Shown piece after piece: positions 33,490 to 42,200 of a stretch of DNA of 64,000 nucleotides. The stretch comes from OLB6 sp964467455 (GTDB lineage: Bacteria > Bacteroidota > Ignavibacteria > Kapaibacteriales > Kapaibacteriaceae), in the NCBI GenBank assembly GCA_964467455.1, contig CAYXQJ010000002.1, positions 124,001 through 188,000 of the forward strand, read 5' to 3'. Position 1 is the first letter of the stretch. Each line of letters starts with the position of its first letter. The notes beneath the pieces are model-generated. The model saw nothing but the letters and a program-made list of their open reading frames with translations, was not told where the DNA came from and did no database searches. A program made the translations under genes and the position numbers.

Positions 33490-33631
33490 GACTTCGTGTA
33501 GGTCTGCGAGTAGGTCTACGAGTAGGTCTGCAAGTAGGAAGGAACGTCTTTACGAAGTCCTACACGAAGTCCTACACGAAGTCCTACACGAAGTCCTACT
33601 CGCAGACCTACTCGCAGACCTACACGAAGTC
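33490..33631. repeat. 37-bp inverted repeat plus 12-bp tandem array filling a convergent gap
   Basis: Left arm 33490-33526 and right arm 33595-33631 are complementary at 36 of 37 positions by direct reading. The left arm begins one base after the TAA of the membrane-protein gene, and the right arm ends one base before the tryptophanase stop. Both arms and the loop are built of 12-bp units (CCTACACGAAGT and CCTACTCGCAGA types). It could act as a bidirectional transcription terminator, although no U-run follows. Confidence 0.9.
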
Positions 33632-34999
33632 CTACTCGCAGACCTCGAGCTTCGCCGTAAAGTGCCGCAAGAACGGCGCTTCTTCAATGATCCGGAGGCC
33701 TTTGAGCCGATCGCGGTTCTTGTAGACGGTGGTGATAATGTCAACGCAGTAGTCAACGTGACTTTGTGTGTACACGCGTCGCGGCACAGCCAGACGTACA
33801 AGCTCCATCGGAGGAGCGCTGTGGTGACCGTCGATCCCATCGCTGCCGAACATGAGCGTGCCGATCTCGACGGCGCGAATACCACCTTCTAGATACAAGG
33901 CACAAGTGATCGCTTGACCGGGCAGTTGTTCGGTAGGAATGTGCGGGGCGAACCGACGTGCATCGAGATACACGGCATGACCGCCGGTAGGCTCAAGGAT
34001 CGGCACACCGGCTGCCCGAAGGGCATCGCCAAAATATTCGATGGTGCGAAGGCGGTACCTGAGATAGTTCTCGTCAAGCACCTCTTCCAAACCTTGAGCC
34101 ATGGCCTCGAGGTCACGGCGTGCTAAGCCGCCATAGGTCGGGAAACCTTCCGTGACGATCAGGACGGTGCGTGCCTTGTTGGCAAGCACACCGTCGTTCA
34201 TTGCAAGGAATCCACCTGTGTTGACCATACCGTCTTTCTTGGCGCTCATCGTTGCACCATCGGCATAGCGGAACATCTCTTGGGCGATCTCGCGCACCGA
34301 CTTGTCCTGATAGCCCGGTTCACGCATCTTGATGAACATGGCGTTTTCGGCAAATCTGCAGGCATCGATGAAAAGGGGCAGACCATAGCGGTCGCAAACA
34401 GCACGCACATCCTTGATGTTCTGCATGCTCACGGGCTGTCCCCCGCCGGAGTTGTTGGTGACGGTGATCATCACCATGGGAATGTTCTCAACACCACGTT
34501 CGATGATGAATCGCTCTAACGCCTCCACGTCCATGTTGCCTTTGAAATCGGCCCGCACTTCCGGTTGCTTACCCACAGCATTGAGCAGGTCCACTGCCTC
34601 GGCACCGGAGAACTCAATGTTGGCACGCGTTGTATCGAAGTGTGTGTTGTTCGGGATCACCTTTCCTTTGCCGCCAACCACTGTGAAGAGGATCTTCTCC
34701 GCTGCACGACCTTGGTGCGTTGGAATGATGTGCGTAAATCCGGTGAGCTCACGTAACACGTTCTCGAATTTGAAATAGCTCCGTGATCCGGCATAGGCCT
34801 CGTCACCGTCCATGATCCCCGCCCATTGCTTCGCACTCATGGCCGTCGTCCCGGAATCGGTCAACAGGTCGATGAGTACATCGTCGGCATGCAACAAGAA
34901 GACGTTGTAGTGTGCATCGCGCAACATCTTCTCGCGCTCCTCCCGCGTGGTAAAACGCAGTGGTTCGACGACCTTGATCTTGAAGGGCTCCATTACCAT
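33632..34999 (-). CDS. tnaA: Tryptophanase
   Basis: 455 residues. PLP-dependent beta-elimination of L-tryptophan to indole, pyruvate and ammonia. Motifs: LIDLLTDSGTTAMSAKQWAG, THQGRAAEKI, TVTNNSGGGQPVSM, LFIDACRFAENAMF, and MSAKKDGMVNTGG with the PLP lysine. The specificity segment RAVEIGTLMFG carries Ile where tyrosine phenol-lyases have Arg, which favours tryptophan. It lies upstream of the inverted-repeat terminator-like element and is preceded by GCTAGTGT repeats and then the related tyrosine phenol-lyase gene on the same strand, about 80 bases away. Start at 34999 or two codons later (34993). Confidence 0.92.
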   Translation of the reverse strand: MVMEPFKIKVVEPLRFTTREEREKMLRDAHYNVFLLHADDVLIDLLTDSGTTAMSAKQWAGIMDGDEAYAGSRSYFKFENVLRELTGFTHIIPTHQGRAAEKILFTVVGGKGKVIPNNTHFDTTRANIEFSGAEAVDLLNAVGKQPEVRADFKGNMDVEALERFIIERGVENIPMVMITVTNNSGGGQPVSMQNIKDVRAVCDRYGLPLFIDACRFAENAMFIKMREPGYQDKSVREIAQEMFRYADGATMSAKKDGMVNTGGFLAMNDGVLANKARTVLIVTEGFPTYGGLARRDLEAMAQGLEEVLDENYLRYRLRTIEYFGDALRAAGVPILEPTGGHAVYLDARRFAPHIPTEQLPGQAITCALYLEGGIRAVEIGTLMFGSDGIDGHHSAPPMELVRLAVPRRVYTQSHVDYCVDIITTVYKNRDRLKGLRIIEEAPFLRHFTAKLEVCE

Positions 35000-35067
35000 G
35001 CTAGTATGCTAGTGTGCTAGTGTGCCAGTGTGCTAGTGTGCTAGTGTGCACGTGTGCTAGTGTGCTA
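35000..35067. repeat. GCTAGTGT 8-bp array between tpl and tnaA
   Basis: About eight 8-bp units (GCTAGTAT, GCTAGTGT, GCCAGTGT, GCACGTGT), starting one base after the tnaA start codon position. Same unit as in the beta-propeller cluster 15-20 kb away. Confidence 0.9.
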
Positions 35068-35081
35068 ATCTACGGAAGCGC

Positions 35082-36539
35082 TTACTCAGCGACTAACTCA
35101 GAGACTGACTCAGAGACTGACTCAGAGACTCCCTCAGAGACTCCCTCAGAGACCTTCGGGACAAAACGACTCTGAAAGAACCGCAAATACTTCGGTTCAT
35201 AGGTCATCTCAAGGCCTGGTATGGAGTCCCGCCGTTCATAAAGGTCGGCAACGGTCTCTGCGACAACATCGAGGTGAGCTTGTGTGTACACACGTCGCGG
35301 AATGGTAAGGCGCACGAGCTCAAGCTTTGGATAGTGATGCTTGCCTGTGGCGGCATCACGTCCGGCGGATACGATACCACGTTCCATGGCCCGTATGCCC
35401 CCTTCAATGTATAGTTGAGCGGCGAGCATCTGTGCGGGGAACTGGTCTTGCGTTAGGTGTGGCAAGAAACGTTTGGCATCGAGGTAGATGGCGTGGCCGC
35501 CGACGGGCTCAACGATGGGGATGCCCCAGTTGCGGAGAATGTCGCCGAGGTATTCTACTTGACCGATGCGGGCTTTGATGTGATCATCGTCGACGGCTTC
35601 TTCGATACCGCGGGCCATTGCTTCCATGTCGCGTCCGGCAAGGCCGCCATATGTGTGCATGCCTTCGTAGACGACCACCATGCTGCGGGCTTCGTCATAG
35701 ATCCACTCGTCGCGTAGTGCAAGGAAGCCGCCGATGTTGACGAGCAGGTCCTTCTTACCCGACATTGTGGCACCATCACTGTATGAACACATCTCGTGCA
35801 AGATGTCGGCAACGCTGGTGTTCTGATACCCTTCTTCACGCTGTTTGATGAACCATGCATTCTCTACGGCACGCGTTGCATCGAGGATCACCTTGATGCC
35901 GTGCGCATGGGCCATGGTATAGACGTCGCGGAGGTTGGCCATGCTGATCGGCTGTCCGCCGGCCATGTTGACCGTAGCGCCAATGGTGATGTAGGGGATC
36001 TTTTCTGCGCCGTGGATCTCGATCACCTTGAGGAACTTCATCAGATCGACGTTGCCCTTGAAGGCCGAGATGTACTGCGGGTCATGTGCCTCGTCGACGA
36101 TCACGTCAACAAACATGCCCCCTGCCAATTCTTGATGCAGTCGTGTGGTGGTGAAATACATGTTGCCCGGCACCACATCACCCGGCTTGATCAGAATACG
36201 AGAGATAAGGTGCTCGGCACCCCGTCCTTGATGTGTTGGCACCAGGTACGGATAGCCGTAGTACTTCTGGACATTGTGTTCGAGATGGTAGAAGTTCTCG
36301 GACCCGGAGTAGGCCTCGTCTCCCATCATCATACCGGCCCACTGATAGTCGCTCATCGCACTGGTTCCGGAGTCGGTCAGCAGGTCGATATAGACGTCTT
36401 TCGATCTCAACAGGAAGGTATTATACCCTGCCTCTTCAATGGCGGCGAGACGCTCTTCACGTGTCGTCATGCGCAGCCGTTCAACCATCTTGATCTTGTA
36501 CGGTTCGGCCCAAGAACGCCGAGGAATGTTGTTTTTCAT
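35082..36539 (-). CDS. tpl: Tyrosine phenol-lyase-like beta-lyase with repeat-encoded C-terminal tail
   Basis: 485 residues. Same PLP fold as the neighbouring tryptophanase but matching tyrosine phenol-lyase (tyrosine to phenol, pyruvate and ammonia). AGYNTFLLRSKDVYIDLLTD, AGMMMGDEAYSGSENFYHLE, PTHQGRGAEHL, MSGKKDLLVNIGG (PLP lysine), and AMERGIVSAGRDAATGKHHY carry the Arg typical of phenol-lyases. The normal end is about LRFFQSRF. After it come about 25 extra residues (SEGV, SESV repeats ending SELVAE) encoded by a 12-bp tandem array. Specificity is inferred from remembered alignments; a promiscuous lyase is possible. Confidence 0.85.
   Translation of the reverse strand: MKNNIPRRSWAEPYKIKMVERLRMTTREERLAAIEEAGYNTFLLRSKDVYIDLLTDSGTSAMSDYQWAGMMMGDEAYSGSENFYHLEHNVQKYYGYPYLVPTHQGRGAEHLISRILIKPGDVVPGNMYFTTTRLHQELAGGMFVDVIVDEAHDPQYISAFKGNVDLMKFLKVIEIHGAEKIPYITIGATVNMAGGQPISMANLRDVYTMAHAHGIKVILDATRAVENAWFIKQREEGYQNTSVADILHEMCSYSDGATMSGKKDLLVNIGGFLALRDEWIYDEARSMVVVYEGMHTYGGLAGRDMEAMARGIEEAVDDDHIKARIGQVEYLGDILRNWGIPIVEPVGGHAIYLDAKRFLPHLTQDQFPAQMLAAQLYIEGGIRAMERGIVSAGRDAATGKHHYPKLELVRLTIPRRVYTQAHLDVVAETVADLYERRDSIPGLEMTYEPKYLRFFQSRFVPKVSEGVSEGVSESVSESVSELVAE
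35084..35153. repeat. 12-bp coding tandem array at the tpl 3' end
   Basis: About six units of 12 bp (GAGACTGACTCA/GAGACTCCCTCA on the plus strand) translated as the tetrapeptides SEGV and SESV. The unit keeps the reading frame, unlike the 7- and 8-bp units in most gaps. Confidence 0.9.
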
Positions 36540-36544
36540 GGCGT

Positions 36545-36552
36545 CAAATATC
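36545..36552 (-). promoter_or_regulatory. Possible -7 box GATATTTG before tpl
   Basis: GATATTTG on the minus strand matches 7 of 8 positions of TAnnTTTG and is five bases before the tpl ATG. It would again give a near-leaderless mRNA. Confidence 0.3.
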
Positions 36553-36586
36553 GGGTTTCGGACGGTTTTATCCTAATTATACCCAC

Positions 36587-36644
36587 TCGGTTATTCGGTT
36601 ATTCGGTTATACGGTTATTCGGTTATTCGGTTATTCGGTTATTC
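36587..36644. repeat. TTATTCGG 8-bp array
   Basis: About seven TTATTCGG units between tpl and the Kelch-like gene. On the minus strand the unit reads CCGAATAA and supplies the last residues (RITE) and TAA stop of the Kelch-like gene. An 8-bp unit with a TAA gives a stop in every frame within 24 bp. Confidence 0.92.
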
Positions 36645-38220
36645 TAGTGATCACCTTGCCGTTGATCTGAACCGATACTAACAACGCGCCGGTTGCGGAC
36701 GAGATCGGCAGACGGAAGGTACGCTTACCCGACGGTGTGGCCTCTTCGAAGAACTTGTCGATGAGACGGCCTTGGAGGTCGGAGATGCGGATATAGACGT
36801 CGGACTGCTGATACAGCTCAAGATCGATGCGAACGCTGGTGTCGTGGTGGCTGACATGCTTGAGATCAAAGACGACGGGTGGTCTGACGGTTTGTGTGGC
36901 CACTGACGTGGTGCGGTCCTTAATAAGCTTCACGCGATAGATCAACCTGCTTGCCTCGGACTGTGTGCCATCGTTGATGAAGAAGATGTTGGGGAGTGTG
37001 GAACGGATGCCCCCTATCAAGTAACCTGCGGTGTTAGTGTCGGCAGTTAGTCTGTCGAGTAAGATGACGCCGTGTGGTGTTGTGGGGAGGGATGGGTCGA
37101 GGATGATCTCGGCAGAGCTGCCTTCTAGTCCGGGCATCGCAACAGCGAGTTGGTGTTCGGTGAACGTGCCGTTGCTGTCGCGATCGATGCGGGCAATGGT
37201 GTTCACAAACGGAACACTGTCGTTCTTGATCAGCTTTTCGTTCTCAAGACGGAACTGGCTCATGCCGCCGAAGAAGAAGGTGTGCGAGCTCTTTTCTAGC
37301 GGATCATAGGTTGCGAATGATGCGCAATGATAGTGGTTGAGGTATTGCTGAAACTCCGGACGCGCCGTATAGGTCGTCGTCGTAATGTCGACTGGATGCA
37401 AGAACGGGATGTCGACGTCGTGTTGAAACACACCGGAGTAGATCGTGTAGCCATAGGTTCCATCCGGATGCACCTGTGGCAGCAAGTTATAGTCCCGACG
37501 ATGCAAGTGTTCTGCATCAACCTGTCGGTCGATCACCTTCACAGCAAGCGCTGCATTTGACGTGTCGATGGTGAAGCGCATCACAGCATCAGTATAGGTC
37601 TGCGTAAAACTCGGACCGTTCATGGGATTGTACCGTCCATCAAAACGATGTCCGCCCACAAGCAGAAAGGTATCGTTCACCGCGCCAAGATATCCGCCGG
37701 TGACGGCGAAGCGTTCGTCGGTGATAGTGCGAAAACGGCCGGTGATCGATCGTCCATTAGTGATGTCATCTGCCAGCCCCCTAACATCGACCACGGTGAT
37801 GCGCGGATGGGTGATATGGTCCCCTTCCGTTGCCGAGTACCCGTAACCACCGATGATGGCCAGATGATCACCATAGCGATGAAACTGCATGTTCGTACCC
37901 CGCATCTGCTCGTTAAGGGGCGAGGGTAGCGTATTCACCGACGCAGTGCGCACCGTGTGTGCCGCAACGTCCAACAGAATGATGTCGGCATTGTCACCTG
38001 CCGGCAGAAAGGTCATCGGCGGCTGACGACGGTGAAGTCCGTCGCGGCGTCCGCCAATGATCAGGATCTTGCCATCAACATCAGCCGATGCAAAGCTCTG
38101 CACGCCTGGCATGTTCGGGACGTTCACGGGTTCGAGTGCGACGGTCCAACAATCGGATCTCGCCTCGACGTCGATGTTAATGACCAGCAGGAGACAGAAT
38201 AGCAGACCTGACCTTATCAT
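36631..38220 (-). CDS. Secreted Kelch-like beta-propeller protein with T9SS-type tail
   Basis: 529 residues. Signal peptide MIRSGLLFCLLLVINIDVEA, then Kelch-type Gly-Gly blades (ADVDGKILIIGGRRDG, GDHLAIIGGYGYSATEGD, VNDTFLLVGGHRFDG, HTFFFGGMSQF). The C-terminal about 75 residues (IDLELYQQSDVYIRISDLQG, FRLPISSATGALLVSVQING) look like a T9SS sorting domain. The final RITE and stop come from the TTATTCGG repeat array. Exported, probably to the surface; ligand unknown. The small kinase gene lies upstream on the same strand, 23 bases before the start. Confidence 0.75.
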   Translation of the reverse strand: MIRSGLLFCLLLVINIDVEARSDCWTVALEPVNVPNMPGVQSFASADVDGKILIIGGRRDGLHRRQPPMTFLPAGDNADIILLDVAAHTVRTASVNTLPSPLNEQMRGTNMQFHRYGDHLAIIGGYGYSATEGDHITHPRITVVDVRGLADDITNGRSITGRFRTITDERFAVTGGYLGAVNDTFLLVGGHRFDGRYNPMNGPSFTQTYTDAVMRFTIDTSNAALAVKVIDRQVDAEHLHRRDYNLLPQVHPDGTYGYTIYSGVFQHDVDIPFLHPVDITTTTYTARPEFQQYLNHYHCASFATYDPLEKSSHTFFFGGMSQFRLENEKLIKNDSVPFVNTIARIDRDSNGTFTEHQLAVAMPGLEGSSAEIILDPSLPTTPHGVILLDRLTADTNTAGYLIGGIRSTLPNIFFINDGTQSEASRLIYRVKLIKDRTTSVATQTVRPPVVFDLKHVSHHDTSVRIDLELYQQSDVYIRISDLQGRLIDKFFEEATPSGKRTFRLPISSATGALLVSVQINGKVITRITE

Positions 38221-38243
38221 TCAGCAATTTACTGCGCGTCAGA

Positions 38244-38798
38244 TCAGTCCAGCGTGACAGTGTCACGGATGATCCTGGGAACGACGTCGTTTGCAAGGAT
38301 CTCGTCAGTCATTGTCGTGGTATCGATGATCTGAACCTTGCCGATCTCATTCCATGCAACCAGATCAAGGACTGGAGCCTTTGTCAGGATGTCCGGATGA
38401 TCAAAATGACGTGGATCGCGATGTGGAATACGAGCAAGATATCGTTCTAGCAGAACCTCATGCTCCGTGATACAGATCAGAACGTTGATCTCAATTGCTC
38501 TAGACCGCGCCCGCGACGAGAACTCTCTGAGAAACTCTGGTTGAAAAGTGGATTCGATGATCACTAGCGGAACATGTTCGATCACACTGAGTGCTTGCTC
38601 AAGAAGTAGTTCTTCGCAGGCAATACCGATCTGTCTCGATTCGGACCTATTCTCCGGACTGATCGTCTTGTAGACGATCTCTTTGAAGCCGTCTTTACTA
38701 AAGCAAGGGGCATAGATCTGAGATGCTAAAGCTCTGGCTAGCGACGACTTTCCTGTTGCCGGCAGTCCTGCAATAACGAATATCCTCTTCTGTTTCAT
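38244..38798 (-). CDS. P-loop kinase (AAA_33/zeta-like)
   Basis: 184 residues. The P-loop is VIAGLPATGKSSLARAL. An Asp in CFSKDGFKEIV is a possible second-motif acid, and an Arg-rich lid segment SSRARSRAIE plus RYLARIPHRDPRHFDH fit small-molecule or peptide kinases of the AAA_33/zeta-toxin-like group. Substrate unknown; no antitoxin-like partner is next to it, so a toxin role is not supported. The ATG at 38798 lies in the repeat unit itself: CCGAATAA units change to CCGAATGA at the start codon. No ribosome-binding site is visible. Confidence 0.75.
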   Translation of the reverse strand: MKQKRIFVIAGLPATGKSSLARALASQIYAPCFSKDGFKEIVYKTISPENRSESRQIGIACEELLLEQALSVIEHVPLVIIESTFQPEFLREFSSRARSRAIEINVLICITEHEVLLERYLARIPHRDPRHFDHPDILTKAPVLDLVAWNEIGKVQIIDTTTMTDEILANDVVPRIIRDTVTLD

Positions 38799-38833
38799 TC
38801 GGTTATTCGGTTATTCGGCTATTCGGTTACTCG
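38797..38833. repeat. TTATTCGG 8-bp array
   Basis: About four TTATTCGG/CTATTCGG/TTACTCG units between the small-multidrug-like gene and the kinase gene. Same unit as at 36587-36644. The kinase start codon is formed from its last copy. Confidence 0.88.
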
Positions 38834-38837
38834 TTCC

Positions 38838-39206
38838 TCACTCCGTTCGGAATGACATTTGTCCGCTGGCAACGAGAGTGACACCGATCACGATCAATAC
38901 CATGCCGAACATCATGGGCATGTTGACGCGCTCGTGCTCGACGAGGGTGGCAAAGACCACCGTGAACAGAAAGGTGATGGCCGTGCTGAGCGGGATGTAG
39001 ACCGAGAGTTTTGCAAAGGTGAGGATGATGGCCATCACCACGAAGGACGACAGCAGCAACGCCATGCCGAAGAGTCCCTGTGGCGTGAAGGCGCCTGCGA
39101 TGAGGTCGGATGCCGTATTGGGACGACCGTGCATGGCCATGGTCATCAAGCCAGTGCCGCTGACGGCTACGGCTGACTGCAGGATGCAAAAAAGGACGAG
39201 TTTCAC
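38838..39206 (-). CDS. Small-multidrug-resistance/EamA-like membrane protein
   Basis: 122 residues with four predicted helices (FCILQSAVAVSGTGLMTMAM; LFGMALLLSSFVVMAIILTF; VYIPLSTAITFLFTVVFATL; MMFGMVLIVIGVTLVASGQ). This is the size and layout of half-DMT transporters (SMR-type), which dimerise; the Glu of EmrE helix 1 is not evident, so drug export is not supported. The GTG start at 39206 overlaps the DUF4175 gene stop by four bases (GTGA). Substrate unknown. Confidence 0.65.
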   Translation of the reverse strand: MKLVLFCILQSAVAVSGTGLMTMAMHGRPNTASDLIAGAFTPQGLFGMALLLSSFVVMAIILTFAKLSVYIPLSTAITFLFTVVFATLVEHERVNMPMMFGMVLIVIGVTLVASGQMSFRTE

Positions 39207-42200
39207 CGTTGTGCCTCAGTTTCAAGTCGACGTTTTTGCAACGCTTCGAAATACAAGCGGATCAGGTTCTCATAGTCCTTGGTGTAGCCCTTGCGGAGTT
39301 CATTCATGAGCTCTTGCATGCTTTGGGCGTCGCGGTCGCCAAGATCGAGTCCTGACGGACTCTTTCGGATGACGTCCGTACCGCTGCGCGACTCACGGGT
39401 CTTCTCATAGTCACGTTCGTTCATCGAACGGGAGGCGTTCAACAGTCGCGACAAGATGCGCTCCTGACGCATCCGCGTCTCCGGCGTGATGCTGCCCGTC
39501 TGCATATCCGTCATCACTTCCTGCATGTCCTTGGCGATCTGTTCCAGATCACCGATGGGCTTCTTACCGCCGCTGGCACGCTGCTGTTCTTTCTCCAGTT
39601 CCTGCAGGGCTTGCAAGGCCTTGCCTTGCTGCGATGCCAGACGTCCCATCTGGGCGCGTTGCTCCTGCGTCATCTGTCCTTGTCCACCACCCTGCCCCAT
39701 CTGCTGCATCCCTTGGTTGATGCCTTGCTGCTGGTCGGCAAGCTGCTGCAGACGCTGGAACGGACTTTGACCGGAACCCTGACCTTGGCCGGGGTTTTGG
39801 CCCATACCGCCCTGACCTTGACCGTCACCTTGCATCATCTGTCCAAGGGCATCGCTCATCTTCTGCGCACCTTGGTTCATGCTCTTCATGGCACCCGACT
39901 GTTCGCGCTGCGCACCGGTGCCATTGCGCTCTTGCATCTGCTGCATCGCATTCTGCATTTGCTGCAGAGCATCGCCAAGATCTTGTGCCAACTCGGGCGA
40001 GACCTGCGTGCTCTTTTGCGACAACTGCATCATGTTGTTGGCAATGTTCTGCATCGACTGTTGCATCTGCTGTTGCTGCTTGGCAGCATTGGCGTATTGC
40101 TGCGACGTCGGATCCATGCCCTGCATCTGCTGCATAAGCTGTTCTTGCTGACGCGAAAGATCGACCAGATCATCAAGACCTTTCTGCATCTGCTTGGCCG
40201 CTTCCTTCTGCGCATTCTTCTTCATCTGCTTCTTCATCTGCTGCATCTGCTGCGCAAAGCGCTGCAGATTCTCGGACGCCTGCTGCTGCGACTTCGACGC
40301 TTCGTCCATGTCGCCCTGCTCCATGTTCTTCTGGGCGTCCTTCATGTCTTGCGACGACTTCTGAGCGTCCAGATCCTTCTGAGCATTCTGCATCTTCTCC
40401 AGCGGCATATCCTGGCCGATGTCCTTCATCAGGTCTTCCAACTCTTTGGCCTCTTCCGAAAGCCGTTCGAGATCCTTCTGCAGCTGCTGTTGCTCTTTTG
40501 AAAGTTGCTCACGTGCCTGTTTGTCGTTGGGATTGGTGTTCTGCGCACGCTCCCGCAACTCATCCTGCTTACGCGCCAGCTCTTCGGCGCGCTTTGCCAG
40601 CTCATCGGTCTTTTGTTCTGCCTGGATCCGCTTGAGCAAGTTCATGGTTCGTTCGATGTTCTTCTTGAACTGCTCCTCATCGAACTTGAACTGCTTCATC
40701 ATCTTCTCCATCTCTTCCGGAGAGATCTGCTCCATGGCCTTCTTCATCTGTTCTTGCATGCGCTCAAGTTCGGGCGACTTGACCTGCTGCATCAGCTTCT
40801 GCAGTTCCTGATACTTCTTCAAGGTCTCTTCTGAGATGGCCTGATTCTGCTGCAGCTTCTCCGTCATCTGCTCCAGCTTCTCGGCGACCTTCTCCATCTT
40901 CTCTTCGATCTCTTGCTGACGCTTTGCAAGGTCTTCGGCCTTCTTACGGTCCGACCATTCCGTCTGCGGACGTGCCTGCGCCTGCTGCTTCTGCATCTCC
41001 CGACGCAGTTCGTCAGCTTCCTTGCGGACCTGCTCCGATTCCTTCAACAATTGCTTGAGTTCCTTCTGGATCTCCGACTGCGCACGATCGGTCTCGGCAA
41101 AGACCTCTTCAAGCGATGGCATCCGGACCTTGTAGGTCGATGTCTTCGCTGTCTTCGGTCCGGTCACAATGTCGTTGTCGGCCACTTCCACATAAAACTC
41201 ATAGACATCGTCCGGCGTAATGCCAACCTTGCTGAGGTCCCACGTGTATCCAACATCGAGCGTGGTCTGCCCCCTATCAAACACAAGATCGATGGAAGAC
41301 CATTTTTCATCGGCTTGTGCATATCGTGATTTGAGCAGACGGTACTTTAGGCGCAACGATGAGAAACCGTAATCGTCGGCGACCGCGACAAGGATCGGAA
41401 GTCGTGCGCTGGCGTCGACATCAACATCTTTCGTCGGTTCCATCATAGCGATCGTTGGATAGCCGTCGCGCAACGCCACGATACCATAGCGCACGGGCTC
41501 GGCATTGACCTGTCCGTCGGTGTCTTCGATGTGGATCGAATACGAACCGTTTGCCGTGACGCTAAACTTTCCGGAGGCCTGCGGACCGTTGACTTTCATC
41601 GCAACAACGACCGTGTCGGCCGAGGCACTGTCGCGTCCGCGTTCGATGACGATCTTGGCGCTCTTGAGCTGTTTGTTGGAGACGATGTTGATATCGACGA
41701 CGGATCCCGAAAGTGCCGTCACATCGGCCTGACGTTCGTCGATCGATGTGGCACCGGCGCCGGTGTAGGATGGCGGGATCACCCGACCGTTGAGTGTTCG
41801 CACCAGTGGACGATCGATCACAATGATGCGTCCGGTGTCGCTACGTTCACCAACCTCGTTCCATGGCGCTTCGGCGTAATACTCTACCGACGTCACCAAT
41901 CCTGGAAGCTGGTGCGTGTATGTTCGCGACGTATCGAACACCACAGGGAACGATGTGTAGCGATCGGCATTCTGCTCCTTGATCCACAGCGTGGTCTCAG
42001 ACGGAAGTGTTCCCCGATACTTCACCACGATCGACTGCGTCGTCCCCCGCATCACCGTCACACTCTTCGGTGTCACAGACAGTTGGAAGGGGGCTGGCGG
42101 CATAAAGCTCTCATCGTATCGCATCAATCGTTCATAGGCCGCACCCACACTGTTAGGGAACAATGCCGGTAGACCGATCACCAAGGCCAGCGACGCCGCA

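Noticed and set aside
33374..33892. Plus-strand frame through the inverted repeat (Ser/Arg-rich) and its minus-strand counterpart
   Set aside because: Low-complexity translation of the repeat array and the antisense of tnaA.
38244..38798. Zeta-type toxin
   Set aside because: P-loop kinase fold fits, but there is no antitoxin gene and no diagnostic toxin residues.
39611..40501. Long plus-strand Leu/His-rich reading frame opposite the DUF4175 gene
   Set aside because: It is the antisense image of a Gln/Met-rich coiled coil, which leaves the opposite frame open by composition. No signal, motif or start site.
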